Assembly: GCA_013695195.1 (NCBI GenBank) | Contig: JACDAY010000205.1 | Coordinates: 1-6,259, forward strand | DNA: 6,259 nucleotides | Reading direction: 5' to 3' | DNA from: Blastocatellia bacterium | Lineage (GTDB): Bacteria > Acidobacteriota > Blastocatellia > Pyrinomonadales > Pyrinomonadaceae | Part shown: piece after piece, positions 1 through 5,946 of the stretch | Layout: each line of letters begins with the position of its first letter | How positions within the stretch are numbered: the stretch's first letter is position 1 | The notes under the pieces: generated by a model | What the model saw: only the letters and a program-made list of their open reading frames with translations | Databases searched by the model: none | Told to the model about the DNA's origin: nothing | Made by a program: the position numbers and the translations under genes

Positions 1-946
1 TTCGGAACGATTTGGCTAAAGGCTCGATACGCGCTTTGGTCAAAGGCCGGCAGTAAGCGGCTTCGCGCTTGCCAAAAATTTTTGTCCCGATTGCATAAAA
101 CGGTGCACACCACGGTTCAATGGCGGCGAATCTGCCGCCTTTGCGGAGCACACGGGCAGCTTCCGGAAGAGCAATCTCCGTCTGCATATGGTGCAGGCAT
201 CCGCCGGCAAAGATAGCGTCGATTGTTTCCGAGCGTATCGGCAGCTCTTCCGCGACAGCCACGACACAACGCATTTGCTCGCCCAATCCGACCGCTTCAC
301 CAAGCGCGCGGGCGGCTTGGGCTTCACCAATCATTGGCGTAACCAGCCAGGCTTCGGCAGCTCCGGCCATTGCAAACTTTATTGCGTGCGTGCCGCCTCC
401 TCCCAATTGAAGAACGGATTTGCCGCGAACCGGGCCGAGATGGCGATATGCATCCAATTGCCCGGCGGAATCGTACACAGCGTCCACCCAACACTGCCAC
501 GGGTCGGGAAAAGACTGCCGTTCCGCTTCGCTGGCGTCAAGTTCTGTTGGAAGGATAGAATACGCTCCGTTCCGGGAAAGCTTTTTGGCAGCGGCGGCGG
601 CCGCATCGTTGTAAAAATCCATCTCCTCGTAAGCTTCGGCGTATACCGGTTCGGTGAGATCGAAATGTAAAGGTTCGGCCGAAACTGAAAGGGCTTCCGG
701 CGCAAGCAGAATCGGAATCCCGTCGACAACCGGATAAGCGCATTTGTTATCCTCACGCAATAGCACAAAAGGCGTCCTGCCTGCCGGGGCCGATATGTTT
801 CCCAAGGCGTTGGCGGAGTCGGCTCTTGGTAGAAGATTGCCCTTTGCACGGACTTCCGCATCTTCCATTTTAACGAGTTCCAAACAGAGCTTTGTCGCAG
901 GGCAAACAAGCGAAGAACTCACTTCGGCGAGGATTTTTAAATTCAT
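1..946 (-). CDS. Class I SAM-dependent methyltransferase with Trm112/YcaR-like N-terminal segment (3' end off window)
   Basis: The frame is open from the ATG at 946 (reverse strand) to the window edge, 315 codons, with an in-frame stop upstream at 977-979, so this is the first possible ATG. Residues about 10-85 resemble the small Trm112/UPF0434 (YcaR) fold: an early 'LVCPATKLCLEL' (C15, C21) and, after an insertion, 'CAYPVVDGIPILL' (C69 to L81). Too few cysteines remain for a classical four-Cys zinc site. A Rossmann methyltransferase domain follows: motif I 'VLQLGGGGTHAIKFA' (178-192), 'AEELPI' (232-237), motif IV-like 'IDAIFAGGCLHHM' (242-254), then 'ARVLRKGGRFAAIEPW' (264-279). This architecture suggests methylation of a small molecule, lipid or protein, but the sequence does not reveal the substrate. 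The gene is transcribed divergently from der. There is no Shine-Dalgarno sequence ahead of the start. The methyltransferase call is strong; a specific function cannot be given. Confidence 0.85.
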   Translation of the reverse strand, partial: MNLKILAEVSSSLVCPATKLCLELVKMEDAEVRAKGNLLPRADSANALGNISAPAGRTPFVLLREDNKCAYPVVDGIPILLAPEALSVSAEPLHFDLTEPVYAEAYEEMDFYNDAAAAAAKKLSRNGAYSILPTELDASEAERQSFPDPWQCWVDAVYDSAGQLDAYRHLGPVRGKSVLQLGGGGTHAIKFAMAGAAEAWLVTPMIGEAQAARALGEAVGLGEQMRCVVAVAEELPIRSETIDAIFAGGCLHHMQTEIALPEAARVLRKGGRFAAIEPWCAPFYAIGTKIFGKREAAYCRPLTKARIEPLAKSFR

Positions 947-1180
947 AATCGATATGTGATACCGCGTTTCTTCAAGCTAGGATTGCACTAGAGGAAAGTC
1001 GCGTCATAAACTAATATCGTAAACGATATCAACTACGGGTTCAAACAACGCGTAAGCCTTGGGAACGGCATGAAACGTACCATTTCTACGGACTCAAACG
1101 TAATCTCTATGCAATCGGATGCAAACATAACGTTCCTAACGGAGCTGAAATCATTACGTTAAAGTAACTAAATTTATTTT
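947..1180. promoter_or_regulatory. Divergent intergenic region between methyltransferase and der
   Basis: This 234-base spacer lies between two divergent genes and must carry promoters for both. No promoter is convincing: TTGCAC (983-988) with TAAACT (1007-1012) at an 18-base spacing is a weak plus-strand candidate, and TTGATA (minus strand, 1032-1027) is a possible -35 for the methyltransferase without a good -10. It contains a perfect palindrome (1014-1029) and a more distant inverted pair, AACGTAAT (1097-1104) with ATTACGTT (1153-1160). I see no RNA gene or credible small reading frame here. Confidence 0.5.
1014..1029. promoter_or_regulatory. Perfect palindrome, possible operator
   Basis: ATATCGTAAACGATAT is a perfect inverted repeat with 7-base arms around AA. 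It lies about 70 bases upstream of the methyltransferase start and 150 upstream of der. The arm length and AT-rich centre fit a dimeric regulator's binding site, and it overlaps the weak TTGATA -35 candidate on the minus strand. It has no T-run, so it is not a terminator. A regulatory role is inference. Confidence 0.3.
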
Positions 1181-2539
1181 ATGAATTCACCGCTCGTCGC
1201 GATCATTGGCCGGCCGAATGTCGGCAAATCGACACTGTTTAACCGTTTGACGGGCTCGCGTAAATCGATTGTCGGCGACGAGCCGGGTATTACGCGCGAC
1301 AGGATCTATAGCGATGTGGAGTGGAAGTCGAGAACGTTTGCACTGGTCGATACCGGCGGCATTGTGCCGGATGACGAAGCGATAATTCCCGCGAATATCT
1401 TTAAACAGGCGGGTTTTGCGATTGATAAGGCGCAGGCGATCATTTGGGTGGTCGACGCTCGTGCCGGCGTTACGCCGCTCGACGAAGAAATTTCTGTATT
1501 CCTGCGAAATATCGGCAAACCCGTTTTTATTGCCGCTAATAAAGCCGAGACGCGAAAGGTCGAAGAAGAAGCAGCGGAATTTTACCGTTTCGGTTTTGAG
1601 TTGATGCCGCTTTCAGCGGAACACGGAACTTCGATAGGCGATCTGCTCGATCAGGTTTTCGCGGTGCTTGAATTTGACGAAGAAATTGAGGAAGAGAAGG
1701 CACACGAAATCAGACTCGCTATAATCGGGCGTCCGAATGTCGGAAAGTCGTCACTCCTGAACAGCATTCTCGGTGAAGAGCGTGTGATTGTCTCGCCAAT
1801 TGCCGGCACTACGCGCGATGCGATTGATACTGAACTCGAAGTTGACGGCCAAAAATTTATTTTGGTTGACACCGCCGGTATTCGTCGTAAAGGAAAGACT
1901 GTAGAATTAGCCGAAAAAATGTCAGTCATAATGGCTAGAAAGGCGCTTGAGCGAGCAGACGTTGCCGTTCTGATAATCGACGCGGTCGAAGGCGTGGCAA
2001 ACCTTGACGCAAATATTGCAGGTTATGCCGTCGATTCGGGCTGCTCCGTAATCATCGCCGTGAATAAATGGGATGCCGTCGCAGAAAAGGAAACGAACAC
2101 GATCTATGAATTCGAGCGGGAGATGCGCCGGCATATGAAATTTCTGGACTGGGCGCCGTTGGTAACCATCTCGGCTTTGACCGGACAACGCGTAACAAAC
2201 GTTCTGCCGCTTGTCGTTAAAGCAAACGAAGCACGTAATTTACGCGTGCCTACAGCGCAATTGAACAAATTTTTCGAGGACAGCGTCTCGCAGCCAAGAG
2301 GCGGAACGGCTCCAGCGCCGGTCAAGGGCGGCGTGTCGCGTTTGAAGGTACAGTATATCACTCAGGGCGGTCTGCGCCCGCCGCTGTTTGTGTTGTTCAC
2401 TTCGGGCGGAAACAAAGCCGGACTGCATTTTTCATATTTGAGATATATCGAAAACCGGCTGCGCGAGGCCTTTGATTTTTTTGCGACGCCGATCCGGTTG
2501 AAGGAAAAGCACAAGATGCGCAAACCCGCGGGGCGCTAG
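1181..2539 (+). CDS. der: Ribosome biogenesis GTPase Der (EngA)
   Basis: Der carries two tandem GTPase domains and a C-terminal KH-like domain; it binds the 50S subunit during late assembly in the cytoplasm. All parts are visible in 452 residues, a normal length. Domain 1: P-loop GRPNVGKS (10-17), 'GITRD' switch I, DTGG (57-60), and NKAE (120-123) where NKxD is usual. An acidic linker ('DEEIEEEKAHE') leads to domain 2: GRPNVGKS (183-190), 'GTTRD', DTAG (230-233), NKWD (295-298). The C-terminal region includes 'PLFVLFTSGG' and ends in a basic tail. The ATG at 1181 is chosen because the first P-loop starts nine residues in, as in homologues. No Shine-Dalgarno sequence is present; the leader is AT-rich. 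The redoxin-fusion gene follows 38 bases after the stop, so co-transcription is likely. Confidence 0.97.
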   Translation: MNSPLVAIIGRPNVGKSTLFNRLTGSRKSIVGDEPGITRDRIYSDVEWKSRTFALVDTGGIVPDDEAIIPANIFKQAGFAIDKAQAIIWVVDARAGVTPLDEEISVFLRNIGKPVFIAANKAETRKVEEEAAEFYRFGFELMPLSAEHGTSIGDLLDQVFAVLEFDEEIEEEKAHEIRLAIIGRPNVGKSSLLNSILGEERVIVSPIAGTTRDAIDTELEVDGQKFILVDTAGIRRKGKTVELAEKMSVIMARKALERADVAVLIIDAVEGVANLDANIAGYAVDSGCSVIIAVNKWDAVAEKETNTIYEFEREMRRHMKFLDWAPLVTISALTGQRVTNVLPLVVKANEARNLRVPTAQLNKFFEDSVSQPRGGTAPAPVKGGVSRLKVQYITQGGLRPPLFVLFTSGGNKAGLHFSYLRYIENRLREAFDFFATPIRLKEKHKMRKPAGR

Positions 2540-2546
2540 GTTTTTT
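2518..2546 (+). terminator. Weak terminator-like hairpin at the end of der
   Basis: A GC-rich hairpin (GCGC 2518-2521 with GCGC 2533-2536, inner CC/GG pairing) overlaps the last codons of der and is followed, four bases later, by six T residues (2541-2546). The stem is short and has an AAA bulge, so it would at most attenuate read-through into the next gene. This is inference from sequence alone. Confidence 0.22.
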
Positions 2547-2577
2547 GTAATTGCTTCAAACTGTTATTTTTAAGAAA

Positions 2578-4053
2578 ATGGAAATTATTTTATTAATAAT
2601 AAGACTTTTGTTATTCGCCGTTTTCGCTCTCGCGGGAATCGGTAAATTGCTCGATCTCAAAGGCTCGGAGAAAGCGCTCAAGGCATTCGGCACGCCCGAA
2701 GAATTTGCAAAGACCTTTGCCGTCGCGCTGCCGTTTGCCGAGATTGTTTTTGCGGTGTGTTTTCTATTTACTGAGACGTCATGGCTTGGAGCTATCGGAG
2801 CGCTTATACTTTTGTTGAGTTTTATCGGCGGTATGATATGGCAGCTTTCGCAGGGGAAGGCGCCCGATTGCCATTGTTTCGGGCAAATACACAGCGAGCC
2901 GGTCGGCAAAAAAAGCCTGATTCGAAACATCGGTTTTGCGGTGCTCGCGCTTTCACTTGTAGCGCAGGGCAGAGATTTTCAAGGGCTAAGTTTAGCAGAC
3001 ACGGATTCGGGTATGATTCAAACGATAATGATTTTGGCGATGCTCGTGCTTTCGGCGGTGATCGTCTATTTTCTTAAAACAATATATAAACAGCAGGAAC
3101 AGATCATTCGCAGAATGGATGTTCTCGAGCTGCTTTCCAAAGATGGAGTTGCGGTCGAGCGAAACAATGCGGGCGACCCAGCCGACGGGCTGCCGATCGG
3201 CTCGCCTTTTCCGGAATTTGAACTGCCTGACATAAACGGAAAACGTGTAGTGCTTGCAGATATTATTTCGGAAGGTATGCCGGTTTTGTTCTTTTTTGTC
3301 AGCCCCGCCTGCGAGCCGTGTAAGATACTTTTGCCGGAAATCGAAGCCTGGCGGACGGAGCTCGAGGACAAACTAAATTTCGTTTTTGTCAGCAGCGGCA
3401 AACCGGACGAAAACCTCGATAAGTTTTCGGGAAGGGCGGCAAACCATATTCTTTTGCAAACGGAAAGGGAAGTTGCGGAATCCGTATTCGCTTTGTGGAC
3501 GCCGACTGCATTATTCGTTAACGCCGACGGACGAATAGCAAGTCATCCGGCTGCAGGCGACACCGCAATTCGCGAGCTTATCGAGAAAATTAAGTCCGAA
3601 AATTTGTCCCGCGACTTTGTTTATTTTACCAATGGGAGCCGCAACGGAAAGCCTAAGATAGGCGAACGAATTCCCGACTTTTCATTAATTGATATAAAAG
3701 ACCGTGAGATTAATACACAGGATTTTCTTGGAAAGCAGACTTTGGCGGTTTTCTGGGGGTTGGGTTGTCCTTATTGCCGGGAAATGGTTCCTGAATTAAA
3801 AGCCTGGGAAGAAACAAAAGACGAATCTGCACCGAATCTAGTGATATTTTCCGTCGGCGATACGGAAGAGCATCTCGACATGGGTCTTGAATCACACATA
3901 ATTGTAGAAAAAGATTACGCCACGGCTGTAAAAATGGGTATGCGGGGCACGCCATCCGCTGTTTTGATAAATGAGAAAGGCGAGATTTTAACCGAGACAG
4001 CCGCCGGAGCAGCAAGGATCTGGGCGTTGATAGGTAAAAGGAAATTGAATTGA
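2578..4053 (+). CDS. MauE/DoxX-like membrane protein fused to two thioredoxin-fold (TlpA/AhpC-type) domains
   Basis: The 491-residue protein starts with a MauE-like membrane region: hydrophobic segments near residues 2-20, 37-56, 60-81 and 104-120, with the family-type cysteine pair DCHCFG (C98, C100) between the third and fourth. A fifth segment (about 135-157) leads to a linker and two redoxin domains. The first has 'SPACEPCKILLPEI' (C245, C248) and 'WTPTALFVNADG'; the second has 'GLGCPYCREMVPEL' (C397, C400) and 'GTPSAVLINEKG', each with the expected cis-proline. If the N-terminus is cytoplasmic, five crossings place the CxC loop and both redoxin domains in the periplasm. A role in disulfide exchange or protein maturation, like MauE/MauD or TlpA, is inferred. 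The ATG at 2578 is preferred over the TTG at 2551, as it sits right before the first membrane helix. It follows der closely; a hairpin lies at its stop codon. Confidence 0.85.
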   Translation: MEIILLIIRLLLFAVFALAGIGKLLDLKGSEKALKAFGTPEEFAKTFAVALPFAEIVFAVCFLFTETSWLGAIGALILLLSFIGGMIWQLSQGKAPDCHCFGQIHSEPVGKKSLIRNIGFAVLALSLVAQGRDFQGLSLADTDSGMIQTIMILAMLVLSAVIVYFLKTIYKQQEQIIRRMDVLELLSKDGVAVERNNAGDPADGLPIGSPFPEFELPDINGKRVVLADIISEGMPVLFFFVSPACEPCKILLPEIEAWRTELEDKLNFVFVSSGKPDENLDKFSGRAANHILLQTEREVAESVFALWTPTALFVNADGRIASHPAAGDTAIRELIEKIKSENLSRDFVYFTNGSRNGKPKIGERIPDFSLIDIKDREINTQDFLGKQTLAVFWGLGCPYCREMVPELKAWEETKDESAPNLVIFSVGDTEEHLDMGLESHIIVEKDYATAVKMGMRGTPSAVLINEKGEILTETAAGAARIWALIGKRKLN

Positions 4054-4070
4054 AACAGTGAGGAGTTTCA
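4051..4070 (+). terminator. Small hairpin at the stop codon of the redoxin gene
   Basis: TGAAAC (4051-4056) and GTTTCA (4065-4070) form a perfect 6-base stem around an 8-base loop, starting at the stop codon itself. No T-run follows directly, although a T-rich stretch begins about 25 bases downstream. It may stabilise the 3' end or be a poor terminator; the evidence is limited. Confidence 0.25.
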
Positions 4071-4210
4071 TAAATTACGTCTCTATCGATCAATTATTTT
4101 TCATCTTTTTCTTGTTCCTCTTATTCCGTCCTGTTCCTCTTGTCTGTCGTAAAAAAAGAACCAAACAAGAATTCTAGTGTAGAAGATCCGATGTCAACAA
4201 CCAGCACATA
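4054..4210 (+). other. Intergenic spacer with pyrimidine-rich tract upstream of tgt
   Basis: This 157-base spacer contains a strongly pyrimidine-rich stretch (about 4096-4150) in the sense strand, with a 10-base direct repeat TGTTCCTCTT at 4113-4122 and 4132-4141 (19-base period). TTCTTGTT (4109-4116) can pair with AACAAGAA (4164-4171). A C/U-rich, unstructured transcript after a gene end is compatible with Rho-dependent termination, but this is inference. No convincing promoter for tgt was found. A six-codon frame (ATG at 4191) ends at TAATG overlapping the tgt start. Confidence 0.4.
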
Positions 4211-5521
4211 ATGGATAGTCCGATCGTTTGGAATATAACTGCTCGTGATGGTGAAGCCAGAACGGGGATTTTGCGGACAAGGCGTTCAGAAATTGAAACG
4301 CCTGTTTTTATGCCGGTCGGAACTCAGGGCGCGATAAAAGGTGTGCGGTTCGAATGGCTCGAATCCGAGCTCGACGCCCGGATCATACTCGGAAATACAT
4401 ATCACCTCTTTCTTCGCCCCGGCGTAGAAATCATTCGCAATCTCGGCGGCCTGCATAAATTTTCCACTTGGAACCGCTCACTGCTCACCGATTCCGGCGG
4501 CTTTCAGGTTTTTTCTTTGACTGATCTTAGAAAATTGACGGAAGACGGCGTCGAGTTTCGCTCCCACCTTGACGGCAGCAAACAATTTCTTTCGCCTGAA
4601 ATCTCGATGGAAGTTCAGGCGGCGCTGGGGTCGGAGATCGTAATGGCTTTTGATGAATGCACGCCGGGAGACGCGGGTTTTGAGGCAACGCGAAAAAGTC
4701 TGGAATTAACCTCGCGGTGGGCGCTGCGTTCGAAAGATCGATTTGAAAAATTACAGGAAGAAGGCGTTGATTCGGGCTTTTTGTCAGAGCAGGATGCGTT
4801 AGTAGGCCGCTCCTTGTCAGAACCGCCTGCGGTAGGGGGCGGTTTAAGGAGGATTAGAGACACTGACCCGGCAATCGCGTCCAATGATAAATTGCAGCCA
4901 CCCGCTACCGCAGGTGGTTCTGACCTGTCTGGTCGGCAAGCTCTTTTCGGGATAATACAAGGGGCTGGGCATCTGGAACTGCGAAATGAAAGCTTGGAAA
5001 AAACGGTTGGGATCGGTTTCGATGGCTACGCAATCGGCGGCCTTAGCGTCGGCGAAGAAAAAAACGTTATGTACGATGTTTTGGAATTTCTGGCGCCGAA
5101 GATGCCTGTGGAGAAACCGCGGTATCTGATGGGTGTCGGGACGCCCGAAGACCTTATCGAAGCTGTGGGGCGCGGCGTGGATATGTTCGACTGCGTAATG
5201 CCGACAAGAAACGGCCGGACCGGAAGCGCATTCACGTCACGCGGAAAGATCAACATTCGCAATGCCAAACATGCGGGCGACGACGAACCTATTGACGCCG
5301 AATGTCGATGTTCCGTTTGCGAAAGATATTCGCGCGGCTACCTGCGGCATCTTTACCAGGCTGGCGAGATGAATGCCGCAATTATGATATCGCATCACAA
5401 CCTCGCATTCTTCCTTGACACCATGCGTAGAGTTAGGCAATCTATCAAATCCGGCCGGTTCGCTACATTCCGAAGCGAATTTCTAAGTAAATTAAGGGAG
5501 AATGACGATGCTCGTGTTTGA
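4211..5521 (+). CDS. tgt: Queuine/preQ1 tRNA-guanine transglycosylase with an extra palindrome-encoded segment
   Basis: Tgt exchanges guanine 34 of tRNAs with GUN anticodons for the queuosine precursor preQ1. The protein keeps the family landmarks: 'ETPVFMPVGTQGAIKG' near the N-terminus, 'ILGNTYHLFLRPG', LTDSGGFQ with D94, 'MAFDECTP', 'ALFGIIQG' (244-251), 'GFDGYAIGGLSVGE', the VDMFDCVMPTRNGR nucleophile region (D327, equivalent by motif to the catalytic Asp), and the zinc ligands C365, C367, C370 and H396. Spacing of the zinc ligands matches the E. coli enzyme. At 436 residues it is about 60 longer than the usual ~375. The excess lies between 'DRFEKLQ' (to 182) and 'RQALFGIIQG' (from 242), where homologues have only a few residues. 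The ATG at 4211 is supported by the standard N-terminus; there is no Shine-Dalgarno sequence. yajC and secD follow, the common bacterial order. Confidence 0.96.
   Translation: MDSPIVWNITARDGEARTGILRTRRSEIETPVFMPVGTQGAIKGVRFEWLESELDARIILGNTYHLFLRPGVEIIRNLGGLHKFSTWNRSLLTDSGGFQVFSLTDLRKLTEDGVEFRSHLDGSKQFLSPEISMEVQAALGSEIVMAFDECTPGDAGFEATRKSLELTSRWALRSKDRFEKLQEEGVDSGFLSEQDALVGRSLSEPPAVGGGLRRIRDTDPAIASNDKLQPPATAGGSDLSGRQALFGIIQGAGHLELRNESLEKTVGIGFDGYAIGGLSVGEEKNVMYDVLEFLAPKMPVEKPRYLMGVGTPEDLIEAVGRGVDMFDCVMPTRNGRTGSAFTSRGKINIRNAKHAGDDEPIDAECRCSVCERYSRGYLRHLYQAGEMNAAIMISHHNLAFFLDTMRRVRQSIKSGRFATFRSEFLSKLRENDDARV
4816..4924. repeat. Palindromic element inserted in frame within tgt
   Basis: Two 30-base arms, 4816-4845 and 4895-4924, are inverted copies of each other with 25 of 30 positions complementary, separated by 49 bases. 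Each arm is also an imperfect hairpin around GGTA (or its complement), for example CCACCTGC / GCGGGTGG in the right arm read on the minus strand. The arms are translated as 'SEPPAVGGGL' and 'QPPATAGGSD'. The element sits in the middle of the extra segment of Tgt and leaves the frame intact. This resembles the Rickettsia palindromic element concept or paired REP sequences. Its multiplicity in the genome cannot be seen from this window; no second copy is visible here. Confidence 0.75.
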
Positions 5522-5546
5522 TTAAGCATCGACAAACGTTTATTAT
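5518..5546 (+). promoter_or_regulatory. Candidate sigma70-type promoter for yajC-secD
   Basis: TTGATT (5518-5523) and TATTAT (5541-5546) are separated by exactly 17 bases, matching 4/6 and 5/6 of the -35 and -10 consensus. The -35 overlaps the tgt stop codon and the -10 lies 26 bases before the yajC start, giving a very short leader. yajC-secD could therefore be expressed separately from tgt. The match may be chance in an AT-rich spacer. Confidence 0.4.
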
Positions 5547-5572
5547 AAAGTTTTATTTTCCGCGCTAAAAAC

Positions 5573-5872
5573 ATGTATACATTTCTATTATTTTTCCAGG
5601 ACGGCGGCGGCAGCGGTTTGATATGGACTTTGCTGCCTTTCGTTTTCATCTTCGGCATATTTTATTTCCTCGTCATTTTGCCGCAAAAGAAACAGCGTGC
5701 GCAGCTGCAGGAAATGATAACCCAACTGAGGATCAACGATGAAATTGTAACGAATGGCGGTATTATCGGAAAAATCAAGGAAGTTAAAGACACAAGTTTT
5801 ATTATCCAAAGCGCGGAGAAATCATTTCTTGAAGTCGGCAAAAGCGCCGTAGTCGGGAAAAAAGCGGAATAA
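5573..5872 (+). CDS. yajC: Preprotein translocase accessory subunit YajC
   Basis: YajC is a small inner-membrane protein that associates with SecDF and the SecYEG translocon. The 99-residue product fits: a short glycine-rich start ('FFQDGGGSG'), one membrane segment at about 16-37, the characteristic 'LPQKKQRAQLQEMITQL' immediately after it, and a cytoplasmic domain with 'INDEIVTNGGIIGKI', the YajC signature. The length is typical. The ATG at 5573 is preceded by an AT-rich leader without a Shine-Dalgarno sequence. It lies 51 bases after tgt and 74 before secD, as expected for the tgt-yajC-secD cluster. The function is not in doubt from the motif and the context together. Confidence 0.95.
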   Translation: MYTFLLFFQDGGGSGLIWTLLPFVFIFGIFYFLVILPQKKQRAQLQEMITQLRINDEIVTNGGIIGKIKEVKDTSFIIQSAEKSFLEVGKSAVVGKKAE

Positions 5873-5946
5873 CGAGAATTCTTGGCAATAGCCGGTGACT
5901 AAAATCCGATCACGTCCAACAGAGGACTAACCACTCGCATTTACGA

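Noticed and set aside
188..670. Plus-strand 160-codon open frame
   Set aside because: It lies antisense to the methyltransferase, whose minus-strand frame runs uninterrupted through the whole region with clear family motifs; the plus-strand product has no recognisable domain.
379..909. Minus-strand 176-codon open frame in another phase
   Set aside because: It is a frame-shifted reading of the same methyltransferase gene; the motifs are in the frame that starts at 946.
991..1000. GAGGAAAGTC, as found in RNase P RNA
   Set aside because: Only this ten-base match is present; the surrounding conserved RNase P RNA segments are missing and the spacer is too short for the full gene.
1038..1046. GGTTCAAAC resembling a tRNA T-arm
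   Set aside because: No acceptor stem, anticodon arm or matching 3' partner can be drawn around it.
2551..2577. TTG start nine codons upstream for the redoxin fusion
   Set aside because: The ATG at 2578 sits directly before the first membrane helix as in related proteins, and the TTG has no ribosome-binding site.
4191..4211. Six-codon frame (MSTTST) ending in TAATG at the tgt start
   Set aside because: No ribosome-binding site and no regulatory codon pattern; a stop-start overlap of this length is easily chance.
5502..5525. GGGAG followed by ATG near the tgt 3' end, looking like a gene start
   Set aside because: The frame from this ATG stops after seven codons, so it cannot be a gene of note, and it lies within tgt.
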